Shown here: one piece after another, positions 44,546 through 53,172 of the stretch | How the letters are laid out: every line of letters begins with the position of its first letter | Numbering within the stretch: the first letter of the stretch is position 1 | Assembly: GCA_964427155.1 (NCBI GenBank) | Contig: CAYRSC010000004.1 | Span: forward strand, 124,001 to 188,000 | Length of the DNA: 64,000 nucleotides | Reading direction: 5' to 3' | Source of the DNA: Desulfothermus sp964427155 | GTDB taxonomy: Bacteria; Desulfobacterota; Desulfovibrionia; Desulfovibrionales; Desulfothermaceae | Position numbers and translations under genes: made by a program | The notes under the pieces: generated by a model | Told to the model about the DNA's origin: nothing | The model's input: only the letters and a program-made list of their open reading frames with translations | Databases searched by the model: none

Positions 44546-44653
44546 TTCTGACTCACTCCTCCTGTATTAAGATCCCTGAAAAAAAAACAATCCCCTTATG
44601 GCCAGAGATAGTGTAGAGGAAAGTAAAAAAGGGGTCAAATCACTTTTACACAA

Positions 44654-44679
44654 AAAAAGGGGCCCTAGCGCCCCTTTTT
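44654..44679 (-). terminator. intrinsic terminator of the flagellar operon
   Basis: On the minus strand after flgE, AAAAAGGGGC pairs with GCCCC-TTTTT: a 10-bp stem at 44654-44679 with a 6-base loop, followed by a T run. The A-T symmetry lets it also stop plus-strand transcription. Confidence 0.75.
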
Positions 44680-44705
44680 ACAAAAACCTACTTAAAAAAC
44701 TATAC

Positions 44706-46355
44706 CTATCTTATCAACCTCAGGACTTCGTCCAGTAGGGTGTTGGTAACTGTGATGGTGCGACTATTGGCCTGGAATCCCTTTTGGGTGGTTATCATCT
44801 TTACAAACTCCTCTGACATATCCACATTGGATTGCTCCAGAGAATTTGAAGAGATAATACCAAGCCCTGCTGTACCTGGCAGCCCTGTAAGGGCAGTCCC
44901 TGATTCCCTGGTCTCCAGGTATAGGTTTCCCCCCTCCCTTCTAAGACCTTCGGGATTGTTGAAATTGGCAAGGGTAATAGCATACAATTGAAGGACCTGG
45001 CCATTGGAATAATGTCCTGTGAGGACCCCATCTCTGCTCACAGAGATGGATTGGAGATCCCCTGCAGGATATCCATCCTGGGCCTGAGTATAGGTGCTGG
45101 AGGGACTACTGTAGTTGGTAACGGACATGGCACTACTCGTAAAATCATTAAATGTGGGAATGTTTGTGGCCTTTGTCCCCACATCAGAGGCAGTGGTTAC
45201 CCCTGAAGGGGTGTCCCAGCTAAGGCTCTTGCTATAGGCCCCAAAATCAAGGGCAATATTTTTGGCATTGGTCATGTTTGTGGCGTCCGCCCCATCTACC
45301 CCCAGGAAATTAGCAGTAAATATGGGATAACCCTCTATATTAAAGTCTGCAGGGACCCAGTTTACCAGGTCTCCAGGATTATTTGGATCCGAGAGATCTA
45401 TGGTAGTGGGAGTTGAAGTATCCCTATCCTTTATGGTAAAGGCGGAGGTGTTCACCAGTTTCCCAGAGCTATCAAATATCAAATTCCCCATCATAAGCAC
45501 GCCCTTCTTGCTTGTATCTGTGGCATTATTCCAGAAAAGCCTTTTGTCCTCATTTGGATTCACAGTAACCATATATTCCCAGTACTGATAACCAGGTGTG
45601 GTATCAGAGGCATGGTCCTCCACCTTGTCAAAATATACAGTGAGATCGTGAGGAGATCCATTCTCATCATATACCTTGAGAGTGGTCTGATAAGAATAGT
45701 TATTATCTGATAGGGGCTTGTCCTGATTTGCATCCCACAGTTTATACATTGCAAAAAAGGGGTCTGTAGAATCCACTGCCTTATCTTCACTTTGGGAGTC
45801 CAGGTTGGCTATAATCTGAACATATTGAGTGGCCTGAGGAGGGGATTGAAAGTTCTCAAGCCTTATATCTCCAAAGGAACCAACAGTCCTCACACCACTT
45901 GAGGTACTGGTGGCCTCAGTGGTACTGGCGGCCTGGGACTTATTTTCCTGCTCCACATGCCAGCCCTGTAGCACATATCCGTGAGGATCTACCAGATATC
46001 CCTCCTTATCAAAACGAAAATTCCCCGCCCGTGTGTAATATTGTTGATCCTCTCCCTTGGGCGATACAATAAAAAAGCCTTTTCCTCCTATAGCAAGGTC
46101 AGTGGAGACATTGGTAGATTCCATAGAGCCCTGGGAAAAATCCGTGAGTATAGCACCAATGGCAACCCCCCTCCCTACCTGATCTGCACCTGCTGCAGTA
46201 CTAACATTTTGATAAAGGGCATCTTCAAAATCCATCCTCATGGCCTTATATCCAATGGTGCTTACATTTGCCAGGTTATTGCCTATCACGTTCATCTTTT
46301 CACCATGGGCCTTTAGCCCACTTGTACCTGCATAAAGTGCAGCACCCAAAGACAT
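44706..46355 (-). CDS. flgE: flagellar hook protein FlgE
   Basis: The 549-residue rod/hook-family protein starts MSLGAALYAGTSGLKAHGEKM and has NVIGNNLANVSTIGYKA, the Flg_bbr signature, in the first 40 residues. ALNG-like STDLAIGGKGFF and YTRAGNFRFDKEGYLV follow. The C-terminus ends with SNVDMSEEFVKMITTQKGFQANSRTI in parts, characteristic of FlgE. The variable middle forms the hook surface. AGGAGGAT precedes the ATG. It is the last gene of the operon. Confidence 0.95.
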   Translation of the reverse strand: MSLGAALYAGTSGLKAHGEKMNVIGNNLANVSTIGYKAMRMDFEDALYQNVSTAAGADQVGRGVAIGAILTDFSQGSMESTNVSTDLAIGGKGFFIVSPKGEDQQYYTRAGNFRFDKEGYLVDPHGYVLQGWHVEQENKSQAASTTEATSTSSGVRTVGSFGDIRLENFQSPPQATQYVQIIANLDSQSEDKAVDSTDPFFAMYKLWDANQDKPLSDNNYSYQTTLKVYDENGSPHDLTVYFDKVEDHASDTTPGYQYWEYMVTVNPNEDKRLFWNNATDTSKKGVLMMGNLIFDSSGKLVNTSAFTIKDRDTSTPTTIDLSDPNNPGDLVNWVPADFNIEGYPIFTANFLGVDGADATNMTNAKNIALDFGAYSKSLSWDTPSGVTTASDVGTKATNIPTFNDFTSSAMSVTNYSSPSSTYTQAQDGYPAGDLQSISVSRDGVLTGHYSNGQVLQLYAITLANFNNPEGLRREGGNLYLETRESGTALTGLPGTAGLGIISSNSLEQSNVDMSEEFVKMITTQKGFQANSRTITVTNTLLDEVLRLIR

Positions 46356-46370
46356 ATCTATCCTCCTTTA

Positions 46371-47060
46371 TTAAAAGGTGGTTACCTCTTTCACCATGGA
46401 AAGGGGGACCTCCCTTCCATCTTCCAGTTTAAGATAGGTGGTGTTTTTCTCATTACTGAGACCCACTACCTTTCCACTCACCTCGGTGTTCACCAAGACA
46501 GAATTTCCATCTACTCCTTCTGCTCCAAAGGACACCTTATAGGTTCCATCGGGGACCATGTGTCCATAAAAATCCCTTCCATCCCAGTGAAAGGTGTATT
46601 CTCCCTCTTTTTTACTTCCCAGCTCCACGGTATTTATGATATTGCCCTGTGCATCAAATATGTTTACATAAACCCTATTGGCATCCCCCTGAAGCCTATA
46701 AAACACCGTGGAGATCTCATCCCCATTCTTGGAGATCTCATCCCCTGTGGCTCTCACCTTATTCCCCAAAAAACCCAATCCTGTTAGCATGGGGTTATCT
46801 TCCATCTTCTGGGCAAGGTCTTTTATCCCCTCATTTATATTAGTTAATTGCTCTAGACTACTAAACTGGGCGAGCTGGGCAGTAAGTTCTTTATCATCCA
46901 TAGGGTCGGTGGGGTCCTGGAGGCTCAGTTGAGTCACCAGCAGGTGTAAAAAGGCATCCTCTCCCATCTTACTGGCTGTACCCGTGGGCTTTTGTTTTTT
47001 AAAATCTGTCTCTGCCCTTCCCAATATCTTATCTGCCCCGGCATAATGGCTGGTATACAT
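46371..47060 (-). CDS. flgD: hook capping scaffold FlgD
   Basis: The 229-residue protein has the FlgD N-terminal motif DAFLHLLVTQLSLQDPTDPMDDKE, AQLAQFSSLEQLTNIN in parts, and the C-terminal FLG/Ig-like region (FHWDGRDFYGHMVPDGTYKVSF). It caps the growing hook and directs FlgE assembly. It lies directly upstream of flgE. Confidence 0.94.
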   Translation of the reverse strand: MYTSHYAGADKILGRAETDFKKQKPTGTASKMGEDAFLHLLVTQLSLQDPTDPMDDKELTAQLAQFSSLEQLTNINEGIKDLAQKMEDNPMLTGLGFLGNKVRATGDEISKNGDEISTVFYRLQGDANRVYVNIFDAQGNIINTVELGSKKEGEYTFHWDGRDFYGHMVPDGTYKVSFGAEGVDGNSVLVNTEVSGKVVGLSNEKNTTYLKLEDGREVPLSMVKEVTTF

Positions 47061-47080
47061 GATTTCTCACCCCTGGCTTA

Positions 47081-48805
47081 TCAGGCTATAAGATAAATCC
47101 CCGTTAAAGAATCCTTCAGATCCCCAATTTCCAGACTTTCTATCTCCCTCTCTCCCATAAGATGGAGATGGGGGGAAATTTTTTCTCCCCACCTATATTT
47201 TGCATTTCCCCTGCCATTTTCCCCTTGATGCTCCCCATACCCCATCCAAGAAGATGGATTCTCTTCGGCAAAACCCTGTCTTACATCCACCTTAACCAGT
47301 TTTAATCCCTGTTTTTCAAACGAATTCTCCAGATTGGCCACATGTTGATTTAAGGACTTAGCCACATCTCCATGTTCCACCCTCATTACAAGAGAGACCT
47401 CTTTGTTGTGCACGGAAATGGTTATCCTCACCTTGCCCAACTCCGGTGGATGAAGCTGCAGTTCCATCTCCCTCTTCCCATCTAAAGATTGACGAAATAT
47501 CCCCCTCTCAATCTGTCTGAGCACCTCCTCCCTATTTATCTCCTGACCCTCGCGGAAAATAGTACTCTGGGAGGATTTATCCAATCCCTTTCCCATCTCA
47601 ATTGAAAAAAGCTCCCTTTCAGAATGCCCATGGGAATCAATGACCTTTTCTCTCTTTTGGAGGAGGGAAAAAATTTCCCCTTTCTCAAGGGAATGGATAT
47701 CCCCTTTAGAAGAGGAATGAAAAATTAAAGGAAAGGTGCGTCTATCCCCGCCTCCTTTATAGCCACCTTGCATAGACTCCCTCTTCTTCTCATCTCCTCC
47801 TTTAGCTAGTTCCTCCCTAAATAGAAAATTATGTCCTCTCTCCTGCCTTTCCCCTCTTATATCTTGCTGGAGTCTATCCCCCTTCACCCCCTTAAAAGGG
47901 GTTTCAATGCTTAATCCCTTCTTGGCATTAGCCTTGTTATCTCCTGACCCCAACCCCATAATCTTATCCTTAACATACTCCTTATTCTTGATATTGGCCT
48001 TGTTATCTCCTAAACCCTTTGTCCTTTCTCTCGGGGACACAGGAAGATTCAACATCTGGGCAAGATAGTCTTCCACCTCCTTAGAGAAACTATGCCTCTC
48101 TGGAAGCCCCTGTGAGATGGAAACAAGAAAGGGAAATAGTTTCTCTACCCCGGAAATATCCTCCTTATTCAAGGAAATAACTAAGGCACCTGTTTTATTC
48201 CCTTTGAAAGAAAAATCATCTTTCCCAGTTAGCTGCACAGATCCTTTTGATTCTAATCCACTGCTTAAGATCTTCCCCCTTAAAAAAATCCCTTTCTCAC
48301 CCTTGATGCAAGAGGCATTTTTCTCCAAGGCCTCTCCCCTAAAGGGAAATCTGCCTCTATGTTGTAATAGGCGGGACACAGCACTAATAAATCTCTTGCC
48401 AAGGGAGCTATCCTTAAAATTAAACCTCATGTGAGCCACATCCTTTCCTAGGGAATCCCTTATTAGCAAGTTAAGGGAGTGAGGTGAGCTCTCCTTATCA
48501 ACCCCTTTTATTTCTTTCATGCCACCCATCTTAAAAATATAGGCGGCAAACAGTACCATTATATTAAAATTCTGCGAGGTCACCTCAATGGAGAAGATGT
48601 CTTCTTTCTTTTCAACTCCATCTACCTTCCCTTCAACCTTATGAGGGGAACCATCAAGGGAACAATCTCCCTCTCCCTTGGACATCCTGCTTACCAGAGA
48701 AGAAAAACACAGACCTTTTGAAGTAGAACAATCCAGTTTATAAGATGGAGAGGATACTGCTGGTCCTTCAGCAATACAGATCTGCTGGGTGGGAAAAAAA
48801 TTCAT
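47081..48805 (-). CDS. fliK: flagellar hook-length control protein FliK
   Basis: The 574-residue protein is recognisable by its C-terminal Flg_hook domain near 450-540: MELQLHPPELGKVRITISV, and LENSFEKQGLKLVKVDVRQG. The remaining 440 residues are low-complexity and charged, as usual for FliK rulers. Two similar segments, GDNKANIKN and GDNKANAKK, 22 codons apart, show a recent internal duplication. AAAGGAGGAT precedes the ATG. Confidence 0.85.
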   Translation of the reverse strand: MNFFPTQQICIAEGPAVSSPSYKLDCSTSKGLCFSSLVSRMSKGEGDCSLDGSPHKVEGKVDGVEKKEDIFSIEVTSQNFNIMVLFAAYIFKMGGMKEIKGVDKESSPHSLNLLIRDSLGKDVAHMRFNFKDSSLGKRFISAVSRLLQHRGRFPFRGEALEKNASCIKGEKGIFLRGKILSSGLESKGSVQLTGKDDFSFKGNKTGALVISLNKEDISGVEKLFPFLVSISQGLPERHSFSKEVEDYLAQMLNLPVSPRERTKGLGDNKANIKNKEYVKDKIMGLGSGDNKANAKKGLSIETPFKGVKGDRLQQDIRGERQERGHNFLFREELAKGGDEKKRESMQGGYKGGGDRRTFPLIFHSSSKGDIHSLEKGEIFSLLQKREKVIDSHGHSERELFSIEMGKGLDKSSQSTIFREGQEINREEVLRQIERGIFRQSLDGKREMELQLHPPELGKVRITISVHNKEVSLVMRVEHGDVAKSLNQHVANLENSFEKQGLKLVKVDVRQGFAEENPSSWMGYGEHQGENGRGNAKYRWGEKISPHLHLMGEREIESLEIGDLKDSLTGIYLIA

Positions 48806-48857
48806 GGCATCCTCCTTTTTTTAAGGAGGAAACAAAAAACATGCCATAGAAAAATCC

Positions 48858-49712
48858 TCAGGGGAGAGAACGAAGGAATGACTCTACTTCATCTATAAGA
48901 TAATCCGGGGTAGATGCACCTGCAGTAATCCCAATGGTACTCACATCTTTCAACATCTCAGGCTCAAGTTCCTCCACTGTCTCTATATGAATACACCTCG
49001 TCCCAACTGCTGATACCACCTTTGCAAGTCTCCTGGTATTTCCACTATTACGCCCCCCTATTACCACCATAAGGTCACAGGAGAGGGCCAGGGCAATCGC
49101 CTCCTGTTGTCTATGTCTTGTGGCATCACATATGGTATCCAGGACCAAAAGCCCATCTCCACATCTATGATTTAGATATTGAATTATCTCATTGAATGCC
49201 TCCCTATCCTGCGTGGTCTGAGCGGCAAGAAATATATCCTTCTTAGAAGGAAAGCTTATGGTCTTCAATTCCTCAATATCCTCAAAGACCACGCTCTCTC
49301 TCGCATGACTCAGCAACCCCTTTACCTCGGGATGGTGGTCTTCTCCAAAGAGAAACAAAACCTTATCCTTTGCACTTTCCCTGGCAATAAGTTCCTGTGC
49401 CTTCTTTACCCGGGGACAGGTAGCATCTACCACCACAACCCCCTTTTCCCTTAAACAAAGATAGTCCTGCCTTGGGATACCATGGGCCCTTATTACCACC
49501 ACGGCCCCTCTCGGCACATCTTGAATATCATCAAGGGGGATGACCCCCCTATCTCTATAGCTAGATATTACCTGTGGATTATGGATAATAGGTCCCAGTG
49601 TATATATTGGACGAACAGGGTGTCGCTCAAGAGTGGTATCCAATTTCCTAAGGGCCAGGGCCACTCCCATACAAAATCCTGCCTTTTTCCCCCTTATGAC
49701 CTTCTTACCCAT
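48858..49712 (-). CDS. ispH: 4-hydroxy-3-methylbut-2-enyl diphosphate reductase
   Basis: The 284-residue iron-sulfur enzyme makes IPP and DMAPP in the MEP pathway. The three cluster cysteines are Cys14 (GFCMGV), Cys99 (DATCPRV) and Cys195 (TICDATRHRQ). His44 and His77 (IHNP, RAHG) and GITAGASTPD near the end match the family. It overlaps the end of the Dus gene by 19 bases and lies inside the flagellar operon. GGAGGC precedes the ATG. Confidence 0.95.
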   Translation of the reverse strand: MGKKVIRGKKAGFCMGVALALRKLDTTLERHPVRPIYTLGPIIHNPQVISSYRDRGVIPLDDIQDVPRGAVVVIRAHGIPRQDYLCLREKGVVVVDATCPRVKKAQELIARESAKDKVLFLFGEDHHPEVKGLLSHARESVVFEDIEELKTISFPSKKDIFLAAQTTQDREAFNEIIQYLNHRCGDGLLVLDTICDATRHRQQEAIALALSCDLMVVIGGRNSGNTRRLAKVVSAVGTRCIHIETVEELEPEMLKDVSTIGITAGASTPDYLIDEVESFLRSLP

Positions 49713-50683
49713 ATAAGTGCCTCCATTTCTTTAAGCAAGGATTCAACATCTTCCCATGTGACAATCTGCACCGCCCTCTCCCTCAACAAACGAGAAGAGG
49801 GAAAGCCCCTTATGTAGCGGGCTAATATGGATCTCAATCTGTATATGGTGCATCTATCCCTACCATAGGTCTCTTTCAAAAGCTCAAGATGGGATCGTAT
49901 CATTGAGACCCTTTCCCGAAGTAGCTCTTGTCTCTCCCTAAAAAAGCAGTGACCTCTCATCAAAAGGATATATTCTCTAAATATGGCTGGATTCCTGAGA
50001 GCACCTCTGGCAAACATCACCGAATCTGCACCTGTCTCTTTGACACACCTTATCCCATCCTCTGCAGAGAACAGGTCCCCACTTGCAATCACAGGGACAG
50101 TGGTAAGGGATTTCATCTCTTTTATATATTCCCATCTGGCCTTACCTGCAAAACCCTCCCTGGCAAACCTTGGATGAAGTGTAACCCACCCAACTCCAAG
50201 AGATTCCAGTTCCCTTGCCACCTCAAGACAGGTTAGAGAGGAACTATCCCATCCAAGCCTCATTTTAACACCCACCCTCCCCTCTCCTGCCTCCCTCACC
50301 ATGCTCTCTAATATCCTCAAAAGGACATGCGTATCCCTCAAGAGGGCGGCCCCTGCCCCTGTTCTAGTAACCTTTTTTACGGGACATCCTGCATTTAGAT
50401 CAAACAGCCAAAATCCCTTATCCTTCAAGATGGATATGGCCCTGGAGAGATAAGAGGGATCATTGCCAAAGAGTTGTACCACCAAAGGAGAATCTTCCTC
50501 TCTGGTGAGGAGCATCTCAAAGGTGGAAACAGAGTCAAAGACAAGTCCCTTGGCACTTATCATCTCTGTACATGCCACCTTACATCCATAGCTCCTACAC
50601 AAAAGCCTGAAAGGGAGGTCACTATAACCTGCAAGGGGGGCTAACCAGGGACTTTTGGGGTTAATAGGAAGGGATGGTCTCAT
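49694..50683 (-). CDS. tRNA-dihydrouridine synthase
   Basis: The 329-residue FMN enzyme of the Dus family begins LAPLAGYSDLPFRLLCR and shows FDLNAGCPVKK with catalytic Cys100, VGVKMRLGWD, VTLHPRFAREGF and VIASGDLFSAEDG. It reduces uridine to dihydrouridine in tRNA. The similarity is closest to DusB-type sequences, but the position class is not certain. It sits inside the flagellar operon, 3 bases from the small OB-like gene. Confidence 0.88.
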   Translation of the reverse strand: MRPSLPINPKSPWLAPLAGYSDLPFRLLCRSYGCKVACTEMISAKGLVFDSVSTFEMLLTREEDSPLVVQLFGNDPSYLSRAISILKDKGFWLFDLNAGCPVKKVTRTGAGAALLRDTHVLLRILESMVREAGEGRVGVKMRLGWDSSSLTCLEVARELESLGVGWVTLHPRFAREGFAGKARWEYIKEMKSLTTVPVIASGDLFSAEDGIRCVKETGADSVMFARGALRNPAIFREYILLMRGHCFFRERQELLRERVSMIRSHLELLKETYGRDRCTIYRLRSILARYIRGFPSSRLLRERAVQIVTWEDVESLLKEMEALIWVRRS

Positions 50684-50686
50684 GGG

Positions 50687-50983
50687 TTAAATATAAAGAC
50701 TAAAAGAATCCCCTTCTCTCCTTTTTTGTCTCAAGATAATATGTGGAGATAATTGTTTCACCTCAAGAGAAACAATATCCCCTTCTCTCAGAGGGGACTT
50801 AAGATATGCCACCAATTTTAGGTCTCCTATCTGGATAATGGCCTGTTTTTTCCCTTTGCGCTTCAAGACCCTCGCTTGAAGGGTATCTCCCACTTTAAAC
50901 CGCTTCTTGAAATCTCTAACCCGCCCCTCATCAGGAGAAAAATATACAAACCTCTCTCCCCTGGACTGACGTTTTATCCTCAT
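50687..50983 (-). CDS. small OB/S1-like protein in flagellar operon
   Basis: The 98-residue basic protein has FKVGDTLQARVLKRKGKKQA, GDLKLVAYLKSPLREGDIV and SLEVKQLSPHIILR. This is the pattern of a small beta barrel resembling the N-terminal domain found in some FliK-like proteins. Its ATG overlaps the end of the preceding gene by four bases. Function unknown; probably a flagellar accessory. Confidence 0.55.
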   Translation of the reverse strand: MRIKRQSRGERFVYFSPDEGRVRDFKKRFKVGDTLQARVLKRKGKKQAIIQIGDLKLVAYLKSPLREGDIVSLEVKQLSPHIILRQKRREGDSFSLYI

Positions 50984-51402
50984 ATCATATCTTCCTGTTC
51001 AAGGATCCATTCAATCTCTTCCAGGCTAAGACCTGTTCTTCTGGCCAAAGACCTCTTACTCTCCCCCCTTTTATATCCCGAAATAACGAGTTGTTTAAGT
51101 ACCTTGGGAGAAGAGGAAAACTCCCTCAATTGTTTTAGAAGGGCCTTTGCCTCTCCTATCCTTTCCTCTAATTTGGCATCCAGGACGGAAAGTTCCCTTT
51201 GTCTCTCTTCAAAACTCCTTACAATCTCCCGTTCTAACTCTGCATTAAAGGTGAGTTTATCCAGTAATTCTTTTTGACTGTGACGAAGCTCTTTAAGCAA
51301 TACCTCTGAACGCCTCAACCTTATAAAAAGGATCACAATGGTAATAAGGAGTCCCAATTCCACCAGCGAACTAATTAGCAGTATCCCTGCAGAGAGGCCC
51401 AT
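50980..51402 (-). CDS. DUF2802-like membrane-anchored coiled-coil protein
   Basis: The 140-residue protein has one N-terminal membrane helix (about 5-27), a coiled coil at about 30-100 and a C-terminal helix-turn-helix-like end (SKRSLARRTGLSLEEIEWIL). This layout matches DUF2802 proteins, which are regularly encoded in polar flagellar clusters. Function unknown. Confidence 0.6.
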   Translation of the reverse strand: MGLSAGILLISSLVELGLLITIVILFIRLRRSEVLLKELRHSQKELLDKLTFNAELEREIVRSFEERQRELSVLDAKLEERIGEAKALLKQLREFSSSPKVLKQLVISGYKRGESKRSLARRTGLSLEEIEWILEQEDMI

Positions 51403-51404
51403 AC

Positions 51405-51722
51405 CTAAACCTCTATATCCACGATAAAACCCCGCTCCTCCTCTGCCACCGCTTTTTTCTTTCCCCTCTCTCTCTTTCCCCCAGAGGCAGACCTTCTCTT
51501 TTGTTTCCTCTGCTGTCCCCTTTTTTCCTCATCCCCCACTTTTTTAAATCTTCTCCCCTCCTCAGACTGCTGAACCTCCTTTTTCTCCTCCTCACTCTTT
51601 TTTTCCACCTCCCGCTGGAGTCCCTCCTGAACAGCCAAGGGACTCTGCTGAATATCTCCCTGGACCTTCTGAACCCGTGGGACCTGAGAGATAAGGACAG
51701 AAAGGTCATAATTGCCTACCAT
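51405..51722 (-). CDS. small charged flagellar-operon protein
   Basis: The 105-residue protein starts MVGNYDLSVLISQVPRVQKV and ends GFIVDIEV, with a Lys/Glu/Arg-rich middle lacking structure. Small proteins with this head and tail and a charged linker occur in flagellar operons of deltaproteobacteria. Function unknown. It lies 2 bases upstream of the DUF2802-like gene and 13 bases after fliL. Confidence 0.55.
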   Translation of the reverse strand: MVGNYDLSVLISQVPRVQKVQGDIQQSPLAVQEGLQREVEKKSEEEKKEVQQSEEGRRFKKVGDEEKRGQQRKQKRRSASGGKRERGKKKAVAEEERGFIVDIEV

Positions 51723-51735
51723 ATTGCTCCTTGAT

Positions 51736-52434
51736 CTAATTTATAACATAATTCTGAAAATATATGTCCTTTAATTTCCCATTAGTTAGATACTGATCCA
51801 CAATTGCAATAAGGTCCTTTTTTATGGAGCCAAAATTCTTTTTATTGAGCATAAAGTCAAGGTCCTTATTTTTAAGATAATAATATATTGCATCTCTTAT
51901 TACAATAACTTTTCTCTTAAGCTCCCAGTCCACCCTATCGTTATCATAGGATAAGACCAGGGTGAGGTGAAGGAATCTATAGCCATCCTTAAATTTATAG
52001 GGTACCCAAAAGGCACGAAGTTTAAGATGATAAATATTTGGAGGAGGAGGTGGCACCTTTTCCTTTACCTTCACGGTCTTCTCTTTTTTTGGCTTTTCCT
52101 GAACAGGCTTTTTCTTCTCCCCTCCTCTAAAGAAGAAAAAGGCCGCCACAGCCACCACAACAAGGAGGGCCGCACCCCCTATTATTATAAGTTTCTTTTT
52201 GCCCCCTGGCCTTTCCTCTTCCTTTTTTTCTACCTCAGCATCCTCAGGAGGTTTTTTTTCCTCTGGGGGGGCCTCTTCTTTTTCTTCCTCTTCTTCCTCC
52301 TCTTCCTGGAGAAAGGGGGCATCGTCTAAATCCAGCTCCACCTTTTGCTGGGCTCGAGAAGAGGTCTTTTCTTCTCCTGCTAAATCATCTACCACTTCCT
52401 CGGAATCTAAAGTAAGTTCTTTTTCCTCTGCCAT
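51736..52434 (-). CDS. fliL: flagellar basal body-associated protein FliL
   Basis: The 232-residue protein has an acidic cytoplasmic tail with a run of nine Glu at about 43-51, a membrane helix at about 83-102 (LIIIGGAALLVVVAVAAFFFF), a proline run (PPPPPN) and the FliL domain (DRVDWELKRKVIVIRDAIYYY; DQYLTNGKLKDIYFQNYVI). FliL supports stator function at the motor. The long acidic N-terminus is larger than in typical FliL proteins. Confidence 0.8.
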   Translation of the reverse strand: MAEEKELTLDSEEVVDDLAGEEKTSSRAQQKVELDLDDAPFLQEEEEEEEEKEEAPPEEKKPPEDAEVEKKEEERPGGKKKLIIIGGAALLVVVAVAAFFFFRGGEKKKPVQEKPKKEKTVKVKEKVPPPPPNIYHLKLRAFWVPYKFKDGYRFLHLTLVLSYDNDRVDWELKRKVIVIRDAIYYYLKNKDLDFMLNKKNFGSIKKDLIAIVDQYLTNGKLKDIYFQNYVIN

Positions 52435-52445
52435 GGACCTCTCAC

Positions 52446-53141
52446 CTATGTCTCCTTTCCCATCTTCTCTCTAAGTTTAACAATGGCCTGCCGATGAAGC
52501 TGAGACACCCTGCCCTCAGATATCTCCATTACCTCAGCCACCTCTCTCATGGTCAACTCTTCCACATAATAGAGAGAGAGGACCAATTTCTCCCTTTCTG
52601 TAAGTTCCTCTATATATCCCGCTAGCCTCCTTATCAGGTCCTTTTTAACCACGAGCTCCGCGGGGTCTTCATCCTCCCGGGCTTGGTCCCTGTTTTCCTG
52701 GACAAATTCATATGTTACAAATAGGTTATGATTTAATATCTCAAGTCCGTCCTGCACCTCCTCCTCTTTCAACCCTGTCTCCCTTGCCACCTCTTCTATC
52801 CTTGGATCCCTCCCCAATTTCTGTTCCAGCTTTCTCAAGGCACTATCAATGGCCTTTACGTTCCTCCTCAGTCCCCTACTAACCCAATCCTGTTTTCTGA
52901 GCTCATCTAGAATAGCACCCCTTATCCTGTTCTCCACAAAGGTCTCCAGCTTCACACCAAAGGAGGGATCAAAATTTGCCAGGGCCTCTAACAGGCCCAC
53001 AGAGCCTGCAGAGATAAGATCATCCAGTTCTACCCTGGCAGGGAGTTTGCTTTTCATCCGCTGGGCAATAATCTTTACCTTTGGGATAAGGCTCCTTACC
53101 ACTTCCTCCCTGGCAGAGGGATCCATCTCCACCCACTTCAT
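52446..53141 (-). CDS. fliA: flagellar sigma factor sigma-28
   Basis: The region 2 and region 4 parts are clear: RVELDDLISAGSVGLLEALANFD, VENRIRGAILDELRKQDWVSR (region 2/3), and ELTMREVAEVMEISEGRVSQLHRQAI (region 4). It directs late flagellar and chemotaxis genes. The start is uncertain. The frame is open to an ATG at 53231, which would overlap flhG by 59 bases and has no ribosome site. The ATG at 53141 (MKWVEMDPSAREE) gives 231 residues with a GGGG just upstream and is chosen. Confidence 0.9.
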   Translation of the reverse strand: MKWVEMDPSAREEVVRSLIPKVKIIAQRMKSKLPARVELDDLISAGSVGLLEALANFDPSFGVKLETFVENRIRGAILDELRKQDWVSRGLRRNVKAIDSALRKLEQKLGRDPRIEEVARETGLKEEEVQDGLEILNHNLFVTYEFVQENRDQAREDEDPAELVVKKDLIRRLAGYIEELTEREKLVLSLYYVEELTMREVAEVMEISEGRVSQLHRQAIVKLREKMGKET

Positions 53142-53172
53142 ATCCCCATTGGAAGAATAGGTGAGAGATATA

